A stretch of DNA of 64,000 nucleotides from Hoeflea ulvae (GCF_026619435.1 NZ_JAOVZQ010000001.1:1247501-1311500), one strand, 5' to 3'. Positions 1 to 10,776 are shown, numbered from the stretch's first letter. The notes: generated by a model from the sequence alone, not told the origin. A program made the numbers and translations.

Positions 1-2
1 AC

Positions 3-746
3 ACGCGGCCGGCCGATCAGGACCAGATCGGCGTGCTCAATGCGGTCTGGCTCAGCTTTGACGGCGGCGTCATGTCGACCCTTGTGTTCAAGATCGTGCC
101 GATCCTGATCCTGGCTGTGTTTGCCGGCCTCACCGCCTATTTCGCCTACCAGACCCTGCGGCCGGTGCTCCGTGCCGAAAAGGGCCACGGCAAGGCGGCC
201 TGGTGGGCGCTGCCGCTGCGCGTGGTCGCGGCCCTTTGCGGCGCCTGGCTGATCTGGTTGTCGCTGCGCTCGATCATCTCGCTGTTCTTTGCCACGCTGC
301 CCTATGGCGAGCCGCAGACCTGGCTGACCATTCCGTTCTGGAATTCCTTCTTCCTGATGGCGGTGCTGGTCTGGATCCAGACCGGCTTTGCCATGGTGAT
401 CTTGTCGGCCGCCATTCGCGGCATTCCCGAGGAAACCATCGAGGCCGCCGTCATCGACGGCGCCAATCCGTTCCAGATCTTCTTCAAGATCAAGGTGCCG
501 CAGATCATGGGCACCATCGTCGTGGTCTGGACCACCATCACCATCGTCGTGCTCAAGGTCTTCGACATCGTCTTCGCCATGACCAACGGCCAGTGGGAAA
601 CCCAGGTTCTGGCCAACTACATGTATGACAAGCTGTTCCGCGCCAATGACTGGGGCGTCGGCTCCGCCAGCGCCATGGTCATCATGCTGCTGGTGACGCC
701 GATCCTGGTCTGGAATGTCTACAACGCTCGCAAAGAAACACGCTGA
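3..746 (+). CDS. aglF: Alpha-glucoside ABC transporter permease AglF (5' partial)
   Basis: Inner-membrane subunit of a MalF-type ABC importer for alpha-glucosides such as sucrose, maltose and trehalose. The frame is already open at the window edge, so the N-terminus and first membrane segments are missing and about 247 residues are visible. Several hydrophobic segments remain, and the cytoplasmic EAA loop that contacts the ATPase is clear (EETIEAAVIDGANPFQ, around positions 440-480). The end of the protein overlaps no other gene; aglG starts 12 bases later behind a GGGAGG ribosome site. The substrate name rests on the neighbours: the same order, aglF-aglG-aglA-aglK, is known from Sinorhizobium meliloti. 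The binding protein gene aglE should lie just upstream, outside the window. Confidence 0.9.
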   Translation, partial: TRPADQDQIGVLNAVWLSFDGGVMSTLVFKIVPILILAVFAGLTAYFAYQTLRPVLRAEKGHGKAAWWALPLRVVAALCGAWLIWLSLRSIISLFFATLPYGEPQTWLTIPFWNSFFLMAVLVWIQTGFAMVILSAAIRGIPEETIEAAVIDGANPFQIFFKIKVPQIMGTIVVVWTTITIVVLKVFDIVFAMTNGQWETQVLANYMYDKLFRANDWGVGSASAMVIMLLVTPILVWNVYNARKETR

Positions 747-758
747 GGGAGGCGGAAG

Positions 759-1898
759 ATGCACTCATCATCCAAAAAATCGCCTCTCGTCTGGGTCGTC
801 CACATCTCCGTCGTGCTGTTGGTGGCGCTGTGGCTGTTCCCGACGGTCGGGCTCTTCGTCTCCTCCTTCCGCACCGCCGACCAGATCGCCAATACCGGCT
901 GGTGGAATGCGCTGTTCACCCAGGAGCGGCAGGCCCCGGCCATCCGCATTTCGGGTGACGAGACCCAGGTCGACGGCGAATTCGTCATCGACGGCCGGCT
1001 GTTCGAGGCGGAAAATGTCGCCATCAGCAAATGGGGCACCAGCTCGCGTGAGCCCGAGGCCTATGTCCCGGGCGATGTCGCCGATCTGGGCGACGGCGAA
1101 GCACTCACCGTCGCCGTCGACGGCAGCTTCCGGCTCTCGGCGCCGCAAAGCTTTGGCGACAGTCGGCTGCCGCGGGTGTTCACCACCGCCACCACGCCAC
1201 CCGAATTCACGCTCGAAAACTACCGTTTCGTGCTGTTTGATCCCAACAACCGCGAGGGCATGGCCAAGGCCTTTTTCAACACCCTGACGGTGACCATCCC
1301 CGCCACCATCATCCCCATCGTCATTGCCGCCTTTGCCGCCTATGCGCTGGCCTGGATGCGCTTTCCCGGCCGCTCGCTGCTGATTGCGGCCGTCGTCGGG
1401 CTGCTGGTGGTGCCGCTGCAACTGGCGCTGATTCCGCTTCTCAGGCTGCACAACGATATCGGTATCGGCAAGGGCTATCTCGGCGCCTGGCTGGCCCATA
1501 CCGGCTTCGGCCTGCCGCTGGCGATCTATCTGCTGCGCAACTACATGGTCGGTCTGCCGCGCGACATCATCGAGAACGCCCGCGTCGACGGCGCCACCGA
1601 TTTCCAGATCTTCGTCAAGATCATCCTGCCGCTGTCGTTTCCGGCACTTGCTTCCTTTGCCATCTTCCAGTTCCTGTGGACCTGGAACGATCTGCTTGTC
1701 GCTCTGGTCTTCCTGATCGATTCGACCGGCGAAACCACGGTGATGACCAAGCAGATCGTCGAACTGCTCGGCACCCGCGGCGGCAACTGGGAGATTCTCG
1801 CCACCTCGGCCTTTGTCTCCATCGCCGTGCCGCTGGTGGTCTTCTTCGCCATGCAGAAATATCTCGTGCGCGGCCTGCTGGCCGGCTCCGTCAAGTAA
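759..1898 (+). CDS. aglG: Alpha-glucoside ABC transporter permease AglG
   Basis: Second (MalG-type) membrane subunit of the alpha-glucoside importer, 379 residues. One membrane helix near residues 13-33 is followed by a large extracytoplasmic insertion of roughly 100 residues, then five C-terminal helices. This long first periplasmic loop makes it larger than a typical 280-residue MalG homologue and is usual for AglG. The EAA loop reads ENARVDGATDFQIF, followed by VKIILPLSFPAL. The start is set by an adjacent purine-rich ribosome site (GGGAGG). It is co-transcribed with aglF and aglA; the gap to aglA is 13 bases. Confidence 0.93.
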   Translation: MHSSSKKSPLVWVVHISVVLLVALWLFPTVGLFVSSFRTADQIANTGWWNALFTQERQAPAIRISGDETQVDGEFVIDGRLFEAENVAISKWGTSSREPEAYVPGDVADLGDGEALTVAVDGSFRLSAPQSFGDSRLPRVFTTATTPPEFTLENYRFVLFDPNNREGMAKAFFNTLTVTIPATIIPIVIAAFAAYALAWMRFPGRSLLIAAVVGLLVVPLQLALIPLLRLHNDIGIGKGYLGAWLAHTGFGLPLAIYLLRNYMVGLPRDIIENARVDGATDFQIFVKIILPLSFPALASFAIFQFLWTWNDLLVALVFLIDSTGETTVMTKQIVELLGTRGGNWEILATSAFVSIAVPLVVFFAMQKYLVRGLLAGSVK

Positions 1899-1911
1899 GG
1901 AACATCGATAC

Positions 1912-3573
<1,662 letters not shown>

Positions 3574-3603
3574 AAACATGAACAGCTTTAGCGGGAGAAA
3601 ACC

Positions 3604-4692
3604 ATGGCCGGCTTGAAACTGAAGGGCCTGAAGAAGTCCTACGGCTCTGTCGAAGTGCTGCACGGGGTCGACCTCGAAATCGCCCAGGGCGAGTTCATCG
3701 TCTTTGTCGGCCCGTCCGGCTGCGGCAAGTCCACGCTGCTCAGGATGATCGCCGGGCTCGAGGAGATCACCGCCGGCACGCTGGAAATCGACGGCATGGT
3801 GGTCAATGACGTGCCGCCGTCCAAGCGCGGCATCGCCATGGTGTTCCAGTCCTATGCGCTCTACCCGCACATGACGGTCTATGACAACATGGCCTTCGGC
3901 ATGCGCATTGCGCGCGAATCCACCGAGGAGATTGACCGCCGGGTGCGCTCCGCCGCCGATATCCTGCAGCTTGGCCCCTATCTCGACCGGCTGCCCAAGG
4001 CGCTTTCGGGTGGCCAGCGCCAGCGCGTCGCCATCGGCCGGGCGATCTGCCGCGATCCGAAGGTGTTTTTGTTCGACGAGCCGCTGTCCAATCTCGATGC
4101 GGCGCTGCGTGTCGCCACCCGGCTCGAGATCGCCAAGCTCAACGAATCCATGCCCGACACCACCATGATCTACGTCACCCATGACCAGGTCGAGGCGATG
4201 ACGCTGGCCGACCGCATCGTCGTGCTGGCCGGCGGCTATCTCGAGCAGGTCGGTCCGCCGATGGAGCTCTATGACCGGCCAAAAAACCTGTTCGTCGCCC
4301 AGTTCATCGGCTCTCCGGCCATGAACATCATTCCCGGCACCATCGAAACCACCGGCACCAGCGCGGTGATCTCGTTCTCGGGCGACAAGGCGGTCGACAC
4401 CGGCATCGCGGTCCCCGACAGCGACAAGGGCAAGAAGGCCTCCTTCGGCGTCCGGCCGGAAGATCTTCTGGCCACCACCGGCGACGACTTCCTGTTCGAG
4501 GGAACGGCCTCCGTGGTCGAGGCGCTGGGCGAGGTGACGCTGCTTTATGTCGAGGACCTGACCGAAAGCGAGCCGATCATCGCCAAGCTGCCCGGCCACC
4601 AGAATGTCAAGCGCGGCGACAAGCTGCGCTTCACCGCCGACAAGGCAAAGCTGCATCTCTTCGACGCCGACGGAAACACCTACCGCACCTGA
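3604..4692 (+). CDS. aglK: Alpha-glucoside ABC transporter ATPase AglK
   Basis: ATP-binding subunit of the MalK/MsiK/UgpC type, 362 residues, energising the AglFG permease. Walker A is GPSGCGKST (residues 36-44), followed by the Q-loop VFQSYALYPHM, signature LSGGQRQR, Walker B VFLFDEPLSNLD and H-loop THD. The C-terminal third is the TOBE/regulatory domain expected in sugar importers (motif FGVRPEDL). It follows aglA by 30 bases with a GGGAG ribosome site and closes the operon; a strong hairpin lies about 35 bases past the stop. Such ATPases sometimes serve several sugar importers, so sole service to Agl is an inference from position. Confidence 0.94.
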   Translation: MAGLKLKGLKKSYGSVEVLHGVDLEIAQGEFIVFVGPSGCGKSTLLRMIAGLEEITAGTLEIDGMVVNDVPPSKRGIAMVFQSYALYPHMTVYDNMAFGMRIARESTEEIDRRVRSAADILQLGPYLDRLPKALSGGQRQRVAIGRAICRDPKVFLFDEPLSNLDAALRVATRLEIAKLNESMPDTTMIYVTHDQVEAMTLADRIVVLAGGYLEQVGPPMELYDRPKNLFVAQFIGSPAMNIIPGTIETTGTSAVISFSGDKAVDTGIAVPDSDKGKKASFGVRPEDLLATTGDDFLFEGTASVVEALGEVTLLYVEDLTESEPIIAKLPGHQNVKRGDKLRFTADKAKLHLFDADGNTYRT

Positions 4693-4726
4693 GATGACGG
4701 GCCGGTCAGCCGGATCCGCACAAGCA

Positions 4727-4767
4727 AAAGGCGGGACCGGCCTGGAGGAGGCACCGGTCCCGCCTTT
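4727..4767. terminator. Bidirectional hairpin terminator between aglK and the small secreted gene
   Basis: A perfect 14-bp inverted repeat (4727-4740 with 4754-4767, 13-base loop). Each stem starts or ends with A/T triplets, so it gives a GC-rich hairpin with a short U run on either strand. It sits between two convergent genes and can end both. Confidence 0.8.
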
Positions 4768-4805
4768 GCGGGTGTGTGGGGACGAACCCCGAGCCTTGGG
4801 AGGGC

Positions 4806-5102
4806 TTAGTTGTAGTGTGGCGAACCGTCATTGTTGGCGCGGTCATAGGTGACCTGTTCGTTGCTCACGCCACCGACCGAAGCGGTTGCCGTGTAGTCGA
4901 TGCCACCCTGGGCGGCTTCAAAGCTTGGCGAACCGTCCATGCCGGCACGGTCATAGCTGACCAGGTCGTTGGAAACGCCGACGGCGTAATGGGCGCTGCC
5001 CTGTGCGGCAGGCACTGTGTAGGCGTCCAGAGCCGAAGAATCAGCGAAAGCGCCGGTCGAAGCTGCGAGGGTCAGGCCGAGTGCGATAATGATCTTGTTC
5101 AT
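4806..5102 (-). CDS. Small secreted repeat protein, paralogue 1
   Basis: 98 residues. An N-terminal signal peptide (MNKIIIALGLTLAAS, cleavage likely after AFA) is followed by an exported part made of two similar units. Each unit has a hydrophobic/aromatic start (HYAVGVSND or DYTATASVGG), then VSN-x-x-V-x-YDRA and a terminal NDGSP/MDGSP block. The start at 5102 is chosen because it begins the signal peptide shared with both neighbours and has AAAGGA 10 bases upstream; a longer upstream frame lacks these. The family is not recognised with confidence; small rhizobial secreted proteins of the DUF680 type look somewhat similar. It lies in a tandem array of three same-strand paralogues, each with its own ribosome site and hairpin, so they are probably separate or loosely coupled units. 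Function unknown; periplasmic or extracellular. Confidence 0.75.
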   Translation of the reverse strand: MNKIIIALGLTLAASTGAFADSSALDAYTVPAAQGSAHYAVGVSNDLVSYDRAGMDGSPSFEAAQGGIDYTATASVGGVSNEQVTYDRANNDGSPHYN

Positions 5103-5216
5103 GGGAAAAGTCCTTTTTTGAATGAATGAAGCTTGTCTTGGGAGGACAGCGTCTGTGTGTGTCTGGTCTCGGGGTGTCAACGCGGCGGCGGAGTATTGGT
5201 TCCGCCGCCCGTGGAA

Positions 5217-5240
5217 GAACCCGTAAATTTTAACGGGTTC
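5217..5240 (-). terminator. Hairpin downstream of paralogue 2
   Basis: An 8-bp inverted repeat (5217-5224 with 5233-5240) with an AT-rich loop lies just past the stop of the gene ending at 5255. A second GC-rich inverted repeat (about 5183-5210) sits next to it. Probable transcription end for paralogue 2. Confidence 0.5.
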
Positions 5241-5254
5241 GCTGCGCGGTTGGC

Positions 5255-5557
5255 CTATCGTGCGAAGGTCGGCGAACCGTCATTGCCGGCGCGGTGATAG
5301 ATCACCTGCTCGTTGGAAACGCCATCGCCGATCGAGGCGGTTGCGGTGTAGTCGATGCCGCCCTGCGGAGCCCGGAAGGTCGGCGAACCGTCATTGCCGG
5401 CACGGTCATAGCTGACCAGGTCGTTGGAAACGCCGACGGCGTAATGGGCGCTGCCCTGTGCGGCCGGGAAGTCATAGGCGTCCAGCGCTGTGGAGTCGGC
5501 AAATGCGCCGGTTGCGGTTGCGAGTGTCAGGCCGAGTGCGATGATGAGCTTGTTCAT
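5255..5557 (-). CDS. Small secreted repeat protein, paralogue 2
   Basis: 100 residues, closely similar to both flanking paralogues. The signal peptide is MNKLIIALGLTLATATGAFA, followed by two repeat units ending RAGNDGSPTF. The first unit reads YAVGVSNDLVSYDRAG and the second DYTATASIGDGVSNEQVIY. The start has AAAGGA 10 bases upstream, as in paralogue 1. There are no cysteines and no membrane segment after the signal peptide, so a soluble or surface-associated exported protein is expected. The array probably arose by recent tandem duplication, because the repeat blocks are nearly identical at DNA level. Function unknown. Confidence 0.75.
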   Translation of the reverse strand: MNKLIIALGLTLATATGAFADSTALDAYDFPAAQGSAHYAVGVSNDLVSYDRAGNDGSPTFRAPQGGIDYTATASIGDGVSNEQVIYHRAGNDGSPTFAR

Positions 5558-5612
5558 GATGATAATCCTTTGATGCGATAAATTTGGAGACTGCGGTCAG
5601 GCGGAGAGGAAG

Positions 5613-5644
5613 GCAGGACCGGCCGGGAGGAAAACCGGTCCTGC
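5613..5644 (-). terminator. Hairpin downstream of paralogue 3
   Basis: A 10-bp perfect inverted repeat (5613-5622 with 5635-5644) starts 14 bases past the stop of the gene ending at 5658. The following sequence on the minus strand is only moderately T-rich. Confidence 0.5.
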
Positions 5645-5657
5645 TTGCCGGGGCGCC

Positions 5658-5978
5658 TTAGTTGATGAAGGTTGGCGAACCGTCATTGCCGGCGCGGTGG
5701 TAGATCACCTGATCGTTGGAAACGCCGTCGCCGACCGATGCGGTTGCCGTGTAGTCGATCCCGCCCTGCGAAGCCTTGAAGCTCGGCGAGCCGTCATTGC
5801 CGGCGCGGTGATAGACAACCAGGTCGTTCTCGACGTCGCCGACCGAAGCCGTTGCGGTGTAGTCGATGGCCGAAGCATTGGCAGCCTGCGGCACATAGGC
5901 GTCAAGAGCGTTGGAATCGGCAAGCGCGCCGGTTGCAGTTGCGAGTGTCAGGCCGAGTGCGATGATGAGCTTGTTCAT
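5658..5978 (-). CDS. Small secreted repeat protein, paralogue 3
   Basis: 106 residues and the first gene in transcription order. Its signal peptide MNKLIIALGLTLATATGALA is almost identical to paralogue 2. The first unit is diverged upstream (VPQAANASAIDYTATASVGD) but keeps VYHRAGNDGSPSF; the second ends HRAGNDGSPTF. Two in-frame ATGs occur, at 5984 and 5978. The second is preferred because it aligns with the paralogues and puts AAGGA about 9 bases upstream, whereas the first would leave only two bases. Role unknown; the tyrosine and DGSP-rich repeats with no cysteines suggest a structural or ligand-presenting exported peptide, which is speculation. Confidence 0.75.
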   Translation of the reverse strand: MNKLIIALGLTLATATGALADSNALDAYVPQAANASAIDYTATASVGDVENDLVVYHRAGNDGSPSFKASQGGIDYTATASVGDGVSNDQVIYHRAGNDGSPTFIN

Positions 5979-6170
5979 GGTCATTGTCCTTGTGTGTGTT
6001 GCGTCGTCTGCGATTTGGTTTGAAGCGTGCGGTCCGTCCGGGCCGCGTCGTTTCGATGACCAATAGATGGACCTCTCGCAGATGACTTGCGAGCCACATG
6101 GATGTGAACAGTGCGTGCGCCGGAAGTGAAAAATCCCGTACGTTGCAGCGGTGTACCCAAAAAAATACAA

Positions 6171-6525
6171 TTAAATCAGTTGTTTAGAAGAAATCACGCG
6201 CGTGACCACGTCGCCATTGTCAACTGGCGCTGTCCGCAGCGTTCACCATCGGGCACCGTTGAAAACCGCAAAAGCCCGGGAATGCGGGCTTTTGGTCTGC
6301 GCATTATTTTTCACGTGGTTCGCGCGCTCGCCGCACCGCGTGATGCATTTCCGGCCCCATCTCACGCGTGATCACGCATCACGTGATCGCCGCTTACCGC
6401 AAGTGACCGGATGTGAGCCTTCCACGACGCAAAAACGGCCCCGGAGCGCATGCTGCCGGGGCCGTTGAGAGGATTTTCTGGCCGAAGCCGGGTTTTCGCA
6501 GCCGGTTTGATGAAAAGCCGGTGCC
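6171..6525. other. Intergenic region with palindromes, no gene seen
   Basis: About 355 bases between the first secreted paralogue and the 3' end of edd. It holds a symmetrical 10-bp hairpin (6269-6278 with 6285-6294) flanked by A and T runs that looks like a terminator although no gene points into it, a cluster of GTGATCAC / ATCACGTGAT palindromes at about 6366-6391, and the edd terminator. The promoter of the secreted gene array should lie at its left side. No open frame here shows coding character. Confidence 0.5.
6431..6466 (-). terminator. Intrinsic terminator of the zwf-pgl-edd operon
   Basis: A perfect 11-bp GC-rich inverted repeat (6434-6444 with 6456-6466) is followed on the minus strand by a run of five T (6435-6431). 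It lies 60 bases past the edd stop, where the operon end is expected. Confidence 0.85.
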
Positions 6526-8340
6526 TTAGTAAAGAACGCTGGCGCCTTCGTCGGCGGTACCGGCATTTTCGCGGAAGCGGGCAAACAATTCGCGGCCGAT
6601 GCCCCATTCATTGTGGCTCAGATCGGCGGTCGCCGGTTCGCGCGCGGCAAATTCGGCGGCGTCGACCAGCACGTCGAGCTTGCCGGTCACCGCATCAAGC
6701 CGGATCATGTCGCCGTCGCGCACCCGCGAGAGCGGACCGCCGTCCTTGGCTTCCGGCGTCACATGGATGGCGGCGGGCACCTTGCCGGATGCGCCCGACA
6801 TGCGCCCGTCGGTGACCAGCGCCACCGTCTGGCCGCGGTCCTGCAGCACGCCCAGCGGCGGCGTCATCTTGTGCAGTTCCGGCATGCCATTGGCCTTTGG
6901 CCCCTGGAAGCGCACCACGGCGATGAAGTCGCCGGTCAGTGTTCCTGCCTGGAAGGCGTCATGCAGCCCCTGGTCGTGAAACACCCGCGCCGGCGCCTCG
7001 ATGATGTGCCGTTCGGCCTTGACCGCGGAAATCTTGATGACGCCCTTGCCGAGATTGCCCGACAGCATCTTCAGCCCGCCGGTGGGCTGGAACGGCTTGT
7101 CCGCCGTCGTCACCACCTTGGCGTCACCGCTGACCTTGGAGATCGGCTCGCGCACCACCGCGCCCTTGGCGTCAAGCTTGGCTTCCACCGCATAGGCCGA
7201 CAGGCCCTTGCCCCAGACGGTGCGCACATCCTCGTGCAGCAGTCCGATCGACAGCAGCTGGTCGATCATGAAGCCCAGGCCGCCGGCGGCATTGAAATGG
7301 TTCACATCCGCCGGCCCGTTCGGATAGACCCGCGCCAGAAGCGGCACTGCGTCCGAGAGGTCGGAAATATCTTCCCAGGTCAGGCGAATGCCGGCCGCGC
7401 GCGCCATCGCCACCAGGTGCATGGTGTGGTTGGTCGACCCGCCCGTGGCATGCAGGCCGACGACGCCATTGACCACCGAGCGTTCGTCGATCATCTCGCC
7501 CACCGGGGTGAACTCGTTGCCCAGCGCGGTGATTGCCAGCGCCCGCTTGGTCGCCTCCGAAGTCAGCGCGTCTCGTAGCGGCGTGCCGGGATTGATGAAG
7601 GATGATCCGGGCGTGTGCAGGCCCATGATTTCCATCAGCATCTGGTTGGAATTGGCGGTGCCGTAAAAGGTGCAGGTGCCAGGGCCGTGATAGGATTTCG
7701 ATTCCGCCTCCAGCAGCTCGGCCCGGCCGACCTTGCCCTCGGCATAGAGCTGGCGGATCCGCACCTTCTCGTCATTGGACAGGCCCGTCGTCATCGGTCC
7801 GGCAGGAATGAACACCGCCGGCAGATGGCCGAAACTCAGCGCCGCGATCACCAGGCCCGGCACGATCTTGTCGCAGACGCCGAGATAGACCGCCGCATCA
7901 AACATGTTGTGCGACAGGCCGACGGCCGCCGACAGCGCGATCACGTCGCGCGAAAACAGCGACAGCTCCATCCCCGGCTGGCCCTGGGTCACCCCGTCGC
8001 ACATCGCCGGCACCGAGCCCGCCACCTGCGCCACGCCGCCGGCCTCGCGCGCCGCATCGCGGATCTGCTGCGGATAGGTCTCGAACGGCTGATGCGCCGA
8101 CAGCATGTCATTATAGGAGGTGATGATGCCCAGATTGGGCGCCACGTCGCCGGCAAGGCTGGCCTTGTCGGCCGGGCCGCAGGCGGCAAAGCCATGGGCG
8201 AGGTTGCCGCAGGACAGGCTCGAGCGGAACGGGCCCTTTTCCGCGGTCGCGCGCAGCCGCTCCAGGTAAAGCTCGCGGCTCGGCTTCGAGCGTTCGACAA
8301 TCCGGTTGGTGACAAAGGCAATGCGGGGATCGACAGTCAT
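6526..8340 (-). CDS. edd: Phosphogluconate dehydratase (Edd)
   Basis: 604 residues. Converts 6-phosphogluconate to 2-keto-3-deoxy-6-phosphogluconate, the first committed Entner-Doudoroff step, in the cytoplasm. It belongs to the IlvD/Edd iron-sulfur dehydratase family. Recognisable blocks are [61 protein letters not shown] and [14 protein letters not shown]. The start at 8340 is preferred over an in-frame ATG at 8349: the purine run AAAGG abuts the 8349 codon but stands 9 bases before 8340. Full length for the family. It is last in a same-strand group zwf-pgl-edd, with about 210 bases between pgl and edd that could carry an internal promoter. Confidence 0.96.
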   Translation of the reverse strand: MTVDPRIAFVTNRIVERSKPSRELYLERLRATAEKGPFRSSLSCGNLAHGFAACGPADKASLAGDVAPNLGIITSYNDMLSAHQPFETYPQQIRDAAREAGGVAQVAGSVPAMCDGVTQGQPGMELSLFSRDVIALSAAVGLSHNMFDAAVYLGVCDKIVPGLVIAALSFGHLPAVFIPAGPMTTGLSNDEKVRIRQLYAEGKVGRAELLEAESKSYHGPGTCTFYGTANSNQMLMEIMGLHTPGSSFINPGTPLRDALTSEATKRALAITALGNEFTPVGEMIDERSVVNGVVGLHATGGSTNHTMHLVAMARAAGIRLTWEDISDLSDAVPLLARVYPNGPADVNHFNAAGGLGFMIDQLLSIGLLHEDVRTVWGKGLSAYAVEAKLDAKGAVVREPISKVSGDAKVVTTADKPFQPTGGLKMLSGNLGKGVIKISAVKAERHIIEAPARVFHDQGLHDAFQAGTLTGDFIAVVRFQGPKANGMPELHKMTPPLGVLQDRGQTVALVTDGRMSGASGKVPAAIHVTPEAKDGGPLSRVRDGDMIRLDAVTGKLDVLVDAAEFAAREPATADLSHNEWGIGRELFARFRENAGTADEGASVLY

Positions 8341-8554
8341 GTCTGGCATCCTTTTGGTTCAGAGCAGTTCCCGGAGACCTGGGAGCAGGTTTTCATCCGG
8401 ATCTGCGTTGGCAAACTAGGGCGCAATTCCGGCAAGACCGGGTCAGGGTCAGGAACTGCATATTCACGCACAGGGCGCCTTTTGAACGCGAAACGCGGCA
8501 ACAACGTCCTGGCAGGTCAGGCGGGGCGCGGGCCCCGGGTGGCGCCTCTGCCGC

Positions 8555-9277
8555 TCACGGCGCCCAGTAAAGCTCGACAGGTGTCTTGGCCTGGCGCAAC
8601 ACGGCGCGCACCGGCAGCTCCGCCGCCGGCCCGTTTTCCAGCGCCCGGGCCAGCACGGAGCGCTTGTCGTCCCCTTCAATATGGAGCACGATCAGGCCCG
8701 CGTCCACGATCCGCGGCAAGGTCAGCGTCAGCCGCGGCTCGCCCGCGCCCGGCGCCTCGATCGCCATCACGCTCTGGCCGCAGGCCGGATCGGTGACGTC
8801 TGCCAGCGTCGAGCCGCCGGGAAAGAACGAGGCCGTGTGCCCGTCCGTCCCCATGCCCAGCACCACCACGTCAAAGGGCAGCGCCAGCGCGTCGATCTCT
8901 TTCGCTGCCTGCGCGGCCACGTCTTCCGCCGTGCCGGCCGAATTGAACAGCGGCAGGAATTTGGCCGCAGCAGCCCGGTCCTTGAGCAGGAAAAGCTTTG
9001 CCAGCCGATGGTTCGACCGCTCGTTCTCGGGGCCGACCATGCGCTCGTCGACCAGCGTCACCGTCACCTTTGCCCAGTCAATATCGAGCTTGGACAGCGC
9101 GGCGAACAGCGCCTTCGGCGTCGAACCGCCGGAGACGGCAAGGCTTGCCTGTCCGCGCGCCGCGATCGCAGCGCTCAGCCGGTCGGCGATCTTGCGCGCC
9201 AGCGCGGTGGCGAGCTCCGCGCCAGTGTCGAACATATTCTGGCTGACAGTGGTCATCAGCGGCTCAGTCGCTTTCAT
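8555..9277 (-). CDS. pgl: 6-phosphogluconolactonase
   Basis: 240 residues. Hydrolyses 6-phosphogluconolactone from Zwf to 6-phosphogluconate for Edd. It has the glucosamine/galactosamine-6-phosphate isomerase fold: LAVSGGSTPKALF near residues 45-57, VTLVDERMVGPENERSNHR in the middle and VLGMGTDGHTASFFPG further on. The start at 9277 overlaps the zwf stop by 14 bases and has AGGA six bases upstream. An internal ATG at 9256 has no ribosome site. The overlap indicates translational coupling to zwf. Confidence 0.94.
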   Translation of the reverse strand: MKATEPLMTTVSQNMFDTGAELATALARKIADRLSAAIAARGQASLAVSGGSTPKALFAALSKLDIDWAKVTVTLVDERMVGPENERSNHRLAKLFLLKDRAAAAKFLPLFNSAGTAEDVAAQAAKEIDALALPFDVVVLGMGTDGHTASFFPGGSTLADVTDPACGQSVMAIEAPGAGEPRLTLTLPRIVDAGLIVLHIEGDDKRSVLARALENGPAAELPVRAVLRQAKTPVELYWAP

Positions 9278-10739
9278 GCCAGGTCCTGCCGTCGCGTTCG
9301 ATCAGGGCAATCGCCTGGCTCGGGCCCCAGGTGCCGGCCGTATAGGGCTGCACCGGCTGGCCGGTGTCGGTCCAGGCCGTCAGGATCGGGTCGACCCATT
9401 TCCACGCCGCCTCCACCTCGTCACGGCGCATGAACAGGGTCTGGTTGCAGCGGATCACATCGAGCAGCAGCCGCTCATAGGCGTCCGGATTGCGCTCCTC
9501 GAAACGGTCGGCGAAGCTCATGTCCAGCGACACGTGTCTGAGCCGCATGCCGCCCGGACCCGGGTCCTTGATCATGATCCACTGCTTGACGCCCTCGTCG
9601 GGCTGCAGCCGCATCACCAGCTTGTTGGCGGTGATCCGCCCGGCGGTCGGCCCGAAGATCGAATGCGGAATCGGCTTGAACGCGATCACGATTTCCGAGA
9701 TCCGCTCGCTCATCCGCTTGCCGGTGCGCAGATAGAACGGCACGCCTGACCAGCGCCAATTGTCGATCTCGGCCTTGATCGCCACGAAGGTCTCGGTGCT
9801 GGACACGCCGCCTTCGAGCTCCTCGAGATAGCCCTTCACTGCGCCGCCCGCCGAGGCGCCGGCCTTGTACTGGCCGCGCACGGTCTTGGAATCGGCATTG
9901 TCTTCATTGATCGGCTTGAGCGAGCGCAGCACTTTCAGCTTCTCGTCGCGCACCGCTTCGGCGTCCATTGTTGCCGGCGGCTCCATCGCCACCAGGCACA
10001 TCAGCTGCACCAGATGGTTCTGCACCATGTCTCTGAGCGCGCCCGCCTTGTCGTAATAGCCGGCCCGGCCTTCCAGCCCGACCGATTCGGCCACGGTGAT
10101 CTGCACATGGTCGATATGGGCGGAGTTCCACAGCGGCTCATACAGCGCATTGGCGAATCTGAGCGCCATCAGGTTCTGAACCGTTTCCTTGCCCAGATAA
10201 TGGTCGATGCGGTAGATCTGCTCTTCTTCGAACACTTCGCCGATGGTCTTGTTGAGCTTGCGGGCGGAATCGAGATCCCGTCCGATCGGCTTTTCCACCA
10301 CGATCCGGGTCTGCTTGGTCACCAGCCCGTTGGAGCGGATCCGCTCGGAAATGTCACCGAACAGCGCCGGCCCGACCGCCAGGTAGAACGCCCGGACCCG
10401 GTCCGCGCCTTCGTCGAGAATGTCCTTGAGCTCGGACCAGCCCTTGTCGGACTTGGCGTCGACGGCAATGTAGAACAGCCGCGCCACAAATGTCTCGACC
10501 TCGTCGTCGTGATACTCGTCGGCCTTGAGGTGTTCCTTCAGCGCGTCGCGGGCGAAACTGCGATAGGCCTCGTGGTCCATCTCCGAGCGCGAGGCGCCGA
10601 TGATTCGGGTCGGATCGGTTAGTTGCCCGGCAATCTGGCGGTGATACAGCGCCGGCAACAGCTTGCGCTCGGCAAGGTCCCCGGTGCCGCCAAAAACGAC
10701 ATAGTCGAAGGGGTCAACCGGAATGATGATCTGGCTCAT
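9264..10739 (-). CDS. zwf: Glucose-6-phosphate 1-dehydrogenase
   Basis: 491 residues, the family's usual length. Oxidises glucose-6-phosphate to 6-phosphogluconolactone with NAD(P)+. The N-terminal Rossmann motif is FGGTGDLAERKLLPALY (from residue 16), and the substrate-binding signature RIDHYLGKE (about 177-185) contains His180. ALYEPLWNSAHIDHVQI and AGYYDKAGALRDMVQNH follow. Start 10739 is preferred over an upstream ATG at 10748, since AGGA lies 10 bases before 10739 but touches 10748. It opens the operon, and a 16-bp palindrome lies 38 bases upstream. Placement next to the alpha-glucoside system links sugar uptake to glucose catabolism. Confidence 0.96.
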   Translation of the reverse strand: MSQIIIPVDPFDYVVFGGTGDLAERKLLPALYHRQIAGQLTDPTRIIGASRSEMDHEAYRSFARDALKEHLKADEYHDDEVETFVARLFYIAVDAKSDKGWSELKDILDEGADRVRAFYLAVGPALFGDISERIRSNGLVTKQTRIVVEKPIGRDLDSARKLNKTIGEVFEEEQIYRIDHYLGKETVQNLMALRFANALYEPLWNSAHIDHVQITVAESVGLEGRAGYYDKAGALRDMVQNHLVQLMCLVAMEPPATMDAEAVRDEKLKVLRSLKPINEDNADSKTVRGQYKAGASAGGAVKGYLEELEGGVSSTETFVAIKAEIDNWRWSGVPFYLRTGKRMSERISEIVIAFKPIPHSIFGPTAGRITANKLVMRLQPDEGVKQWIMIKDPGPGGMRLRHVSLDMSFADRFEERNPDAYERLLLDVIRCNQTLFMRRDEVEAAWKWVDPILTAWTDTGQPVQPYTAGTWGPSQAIALIERDGRTWHESD

Positions 10740-10776
10740 GGGTGGCATCCTGTCCGTGAACGGTGCCGAACACATA

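Noticed and set aside
4818..5800. Regularly recurring blocks considered as a CRISPR or direct-repeat array
   Set aside because: Six similar blocks at about 110-base or larger spacing lie inside coding frames and encode the GNDGSP repeats of paralogous proteins; spacing and content do not fit CRISPR.
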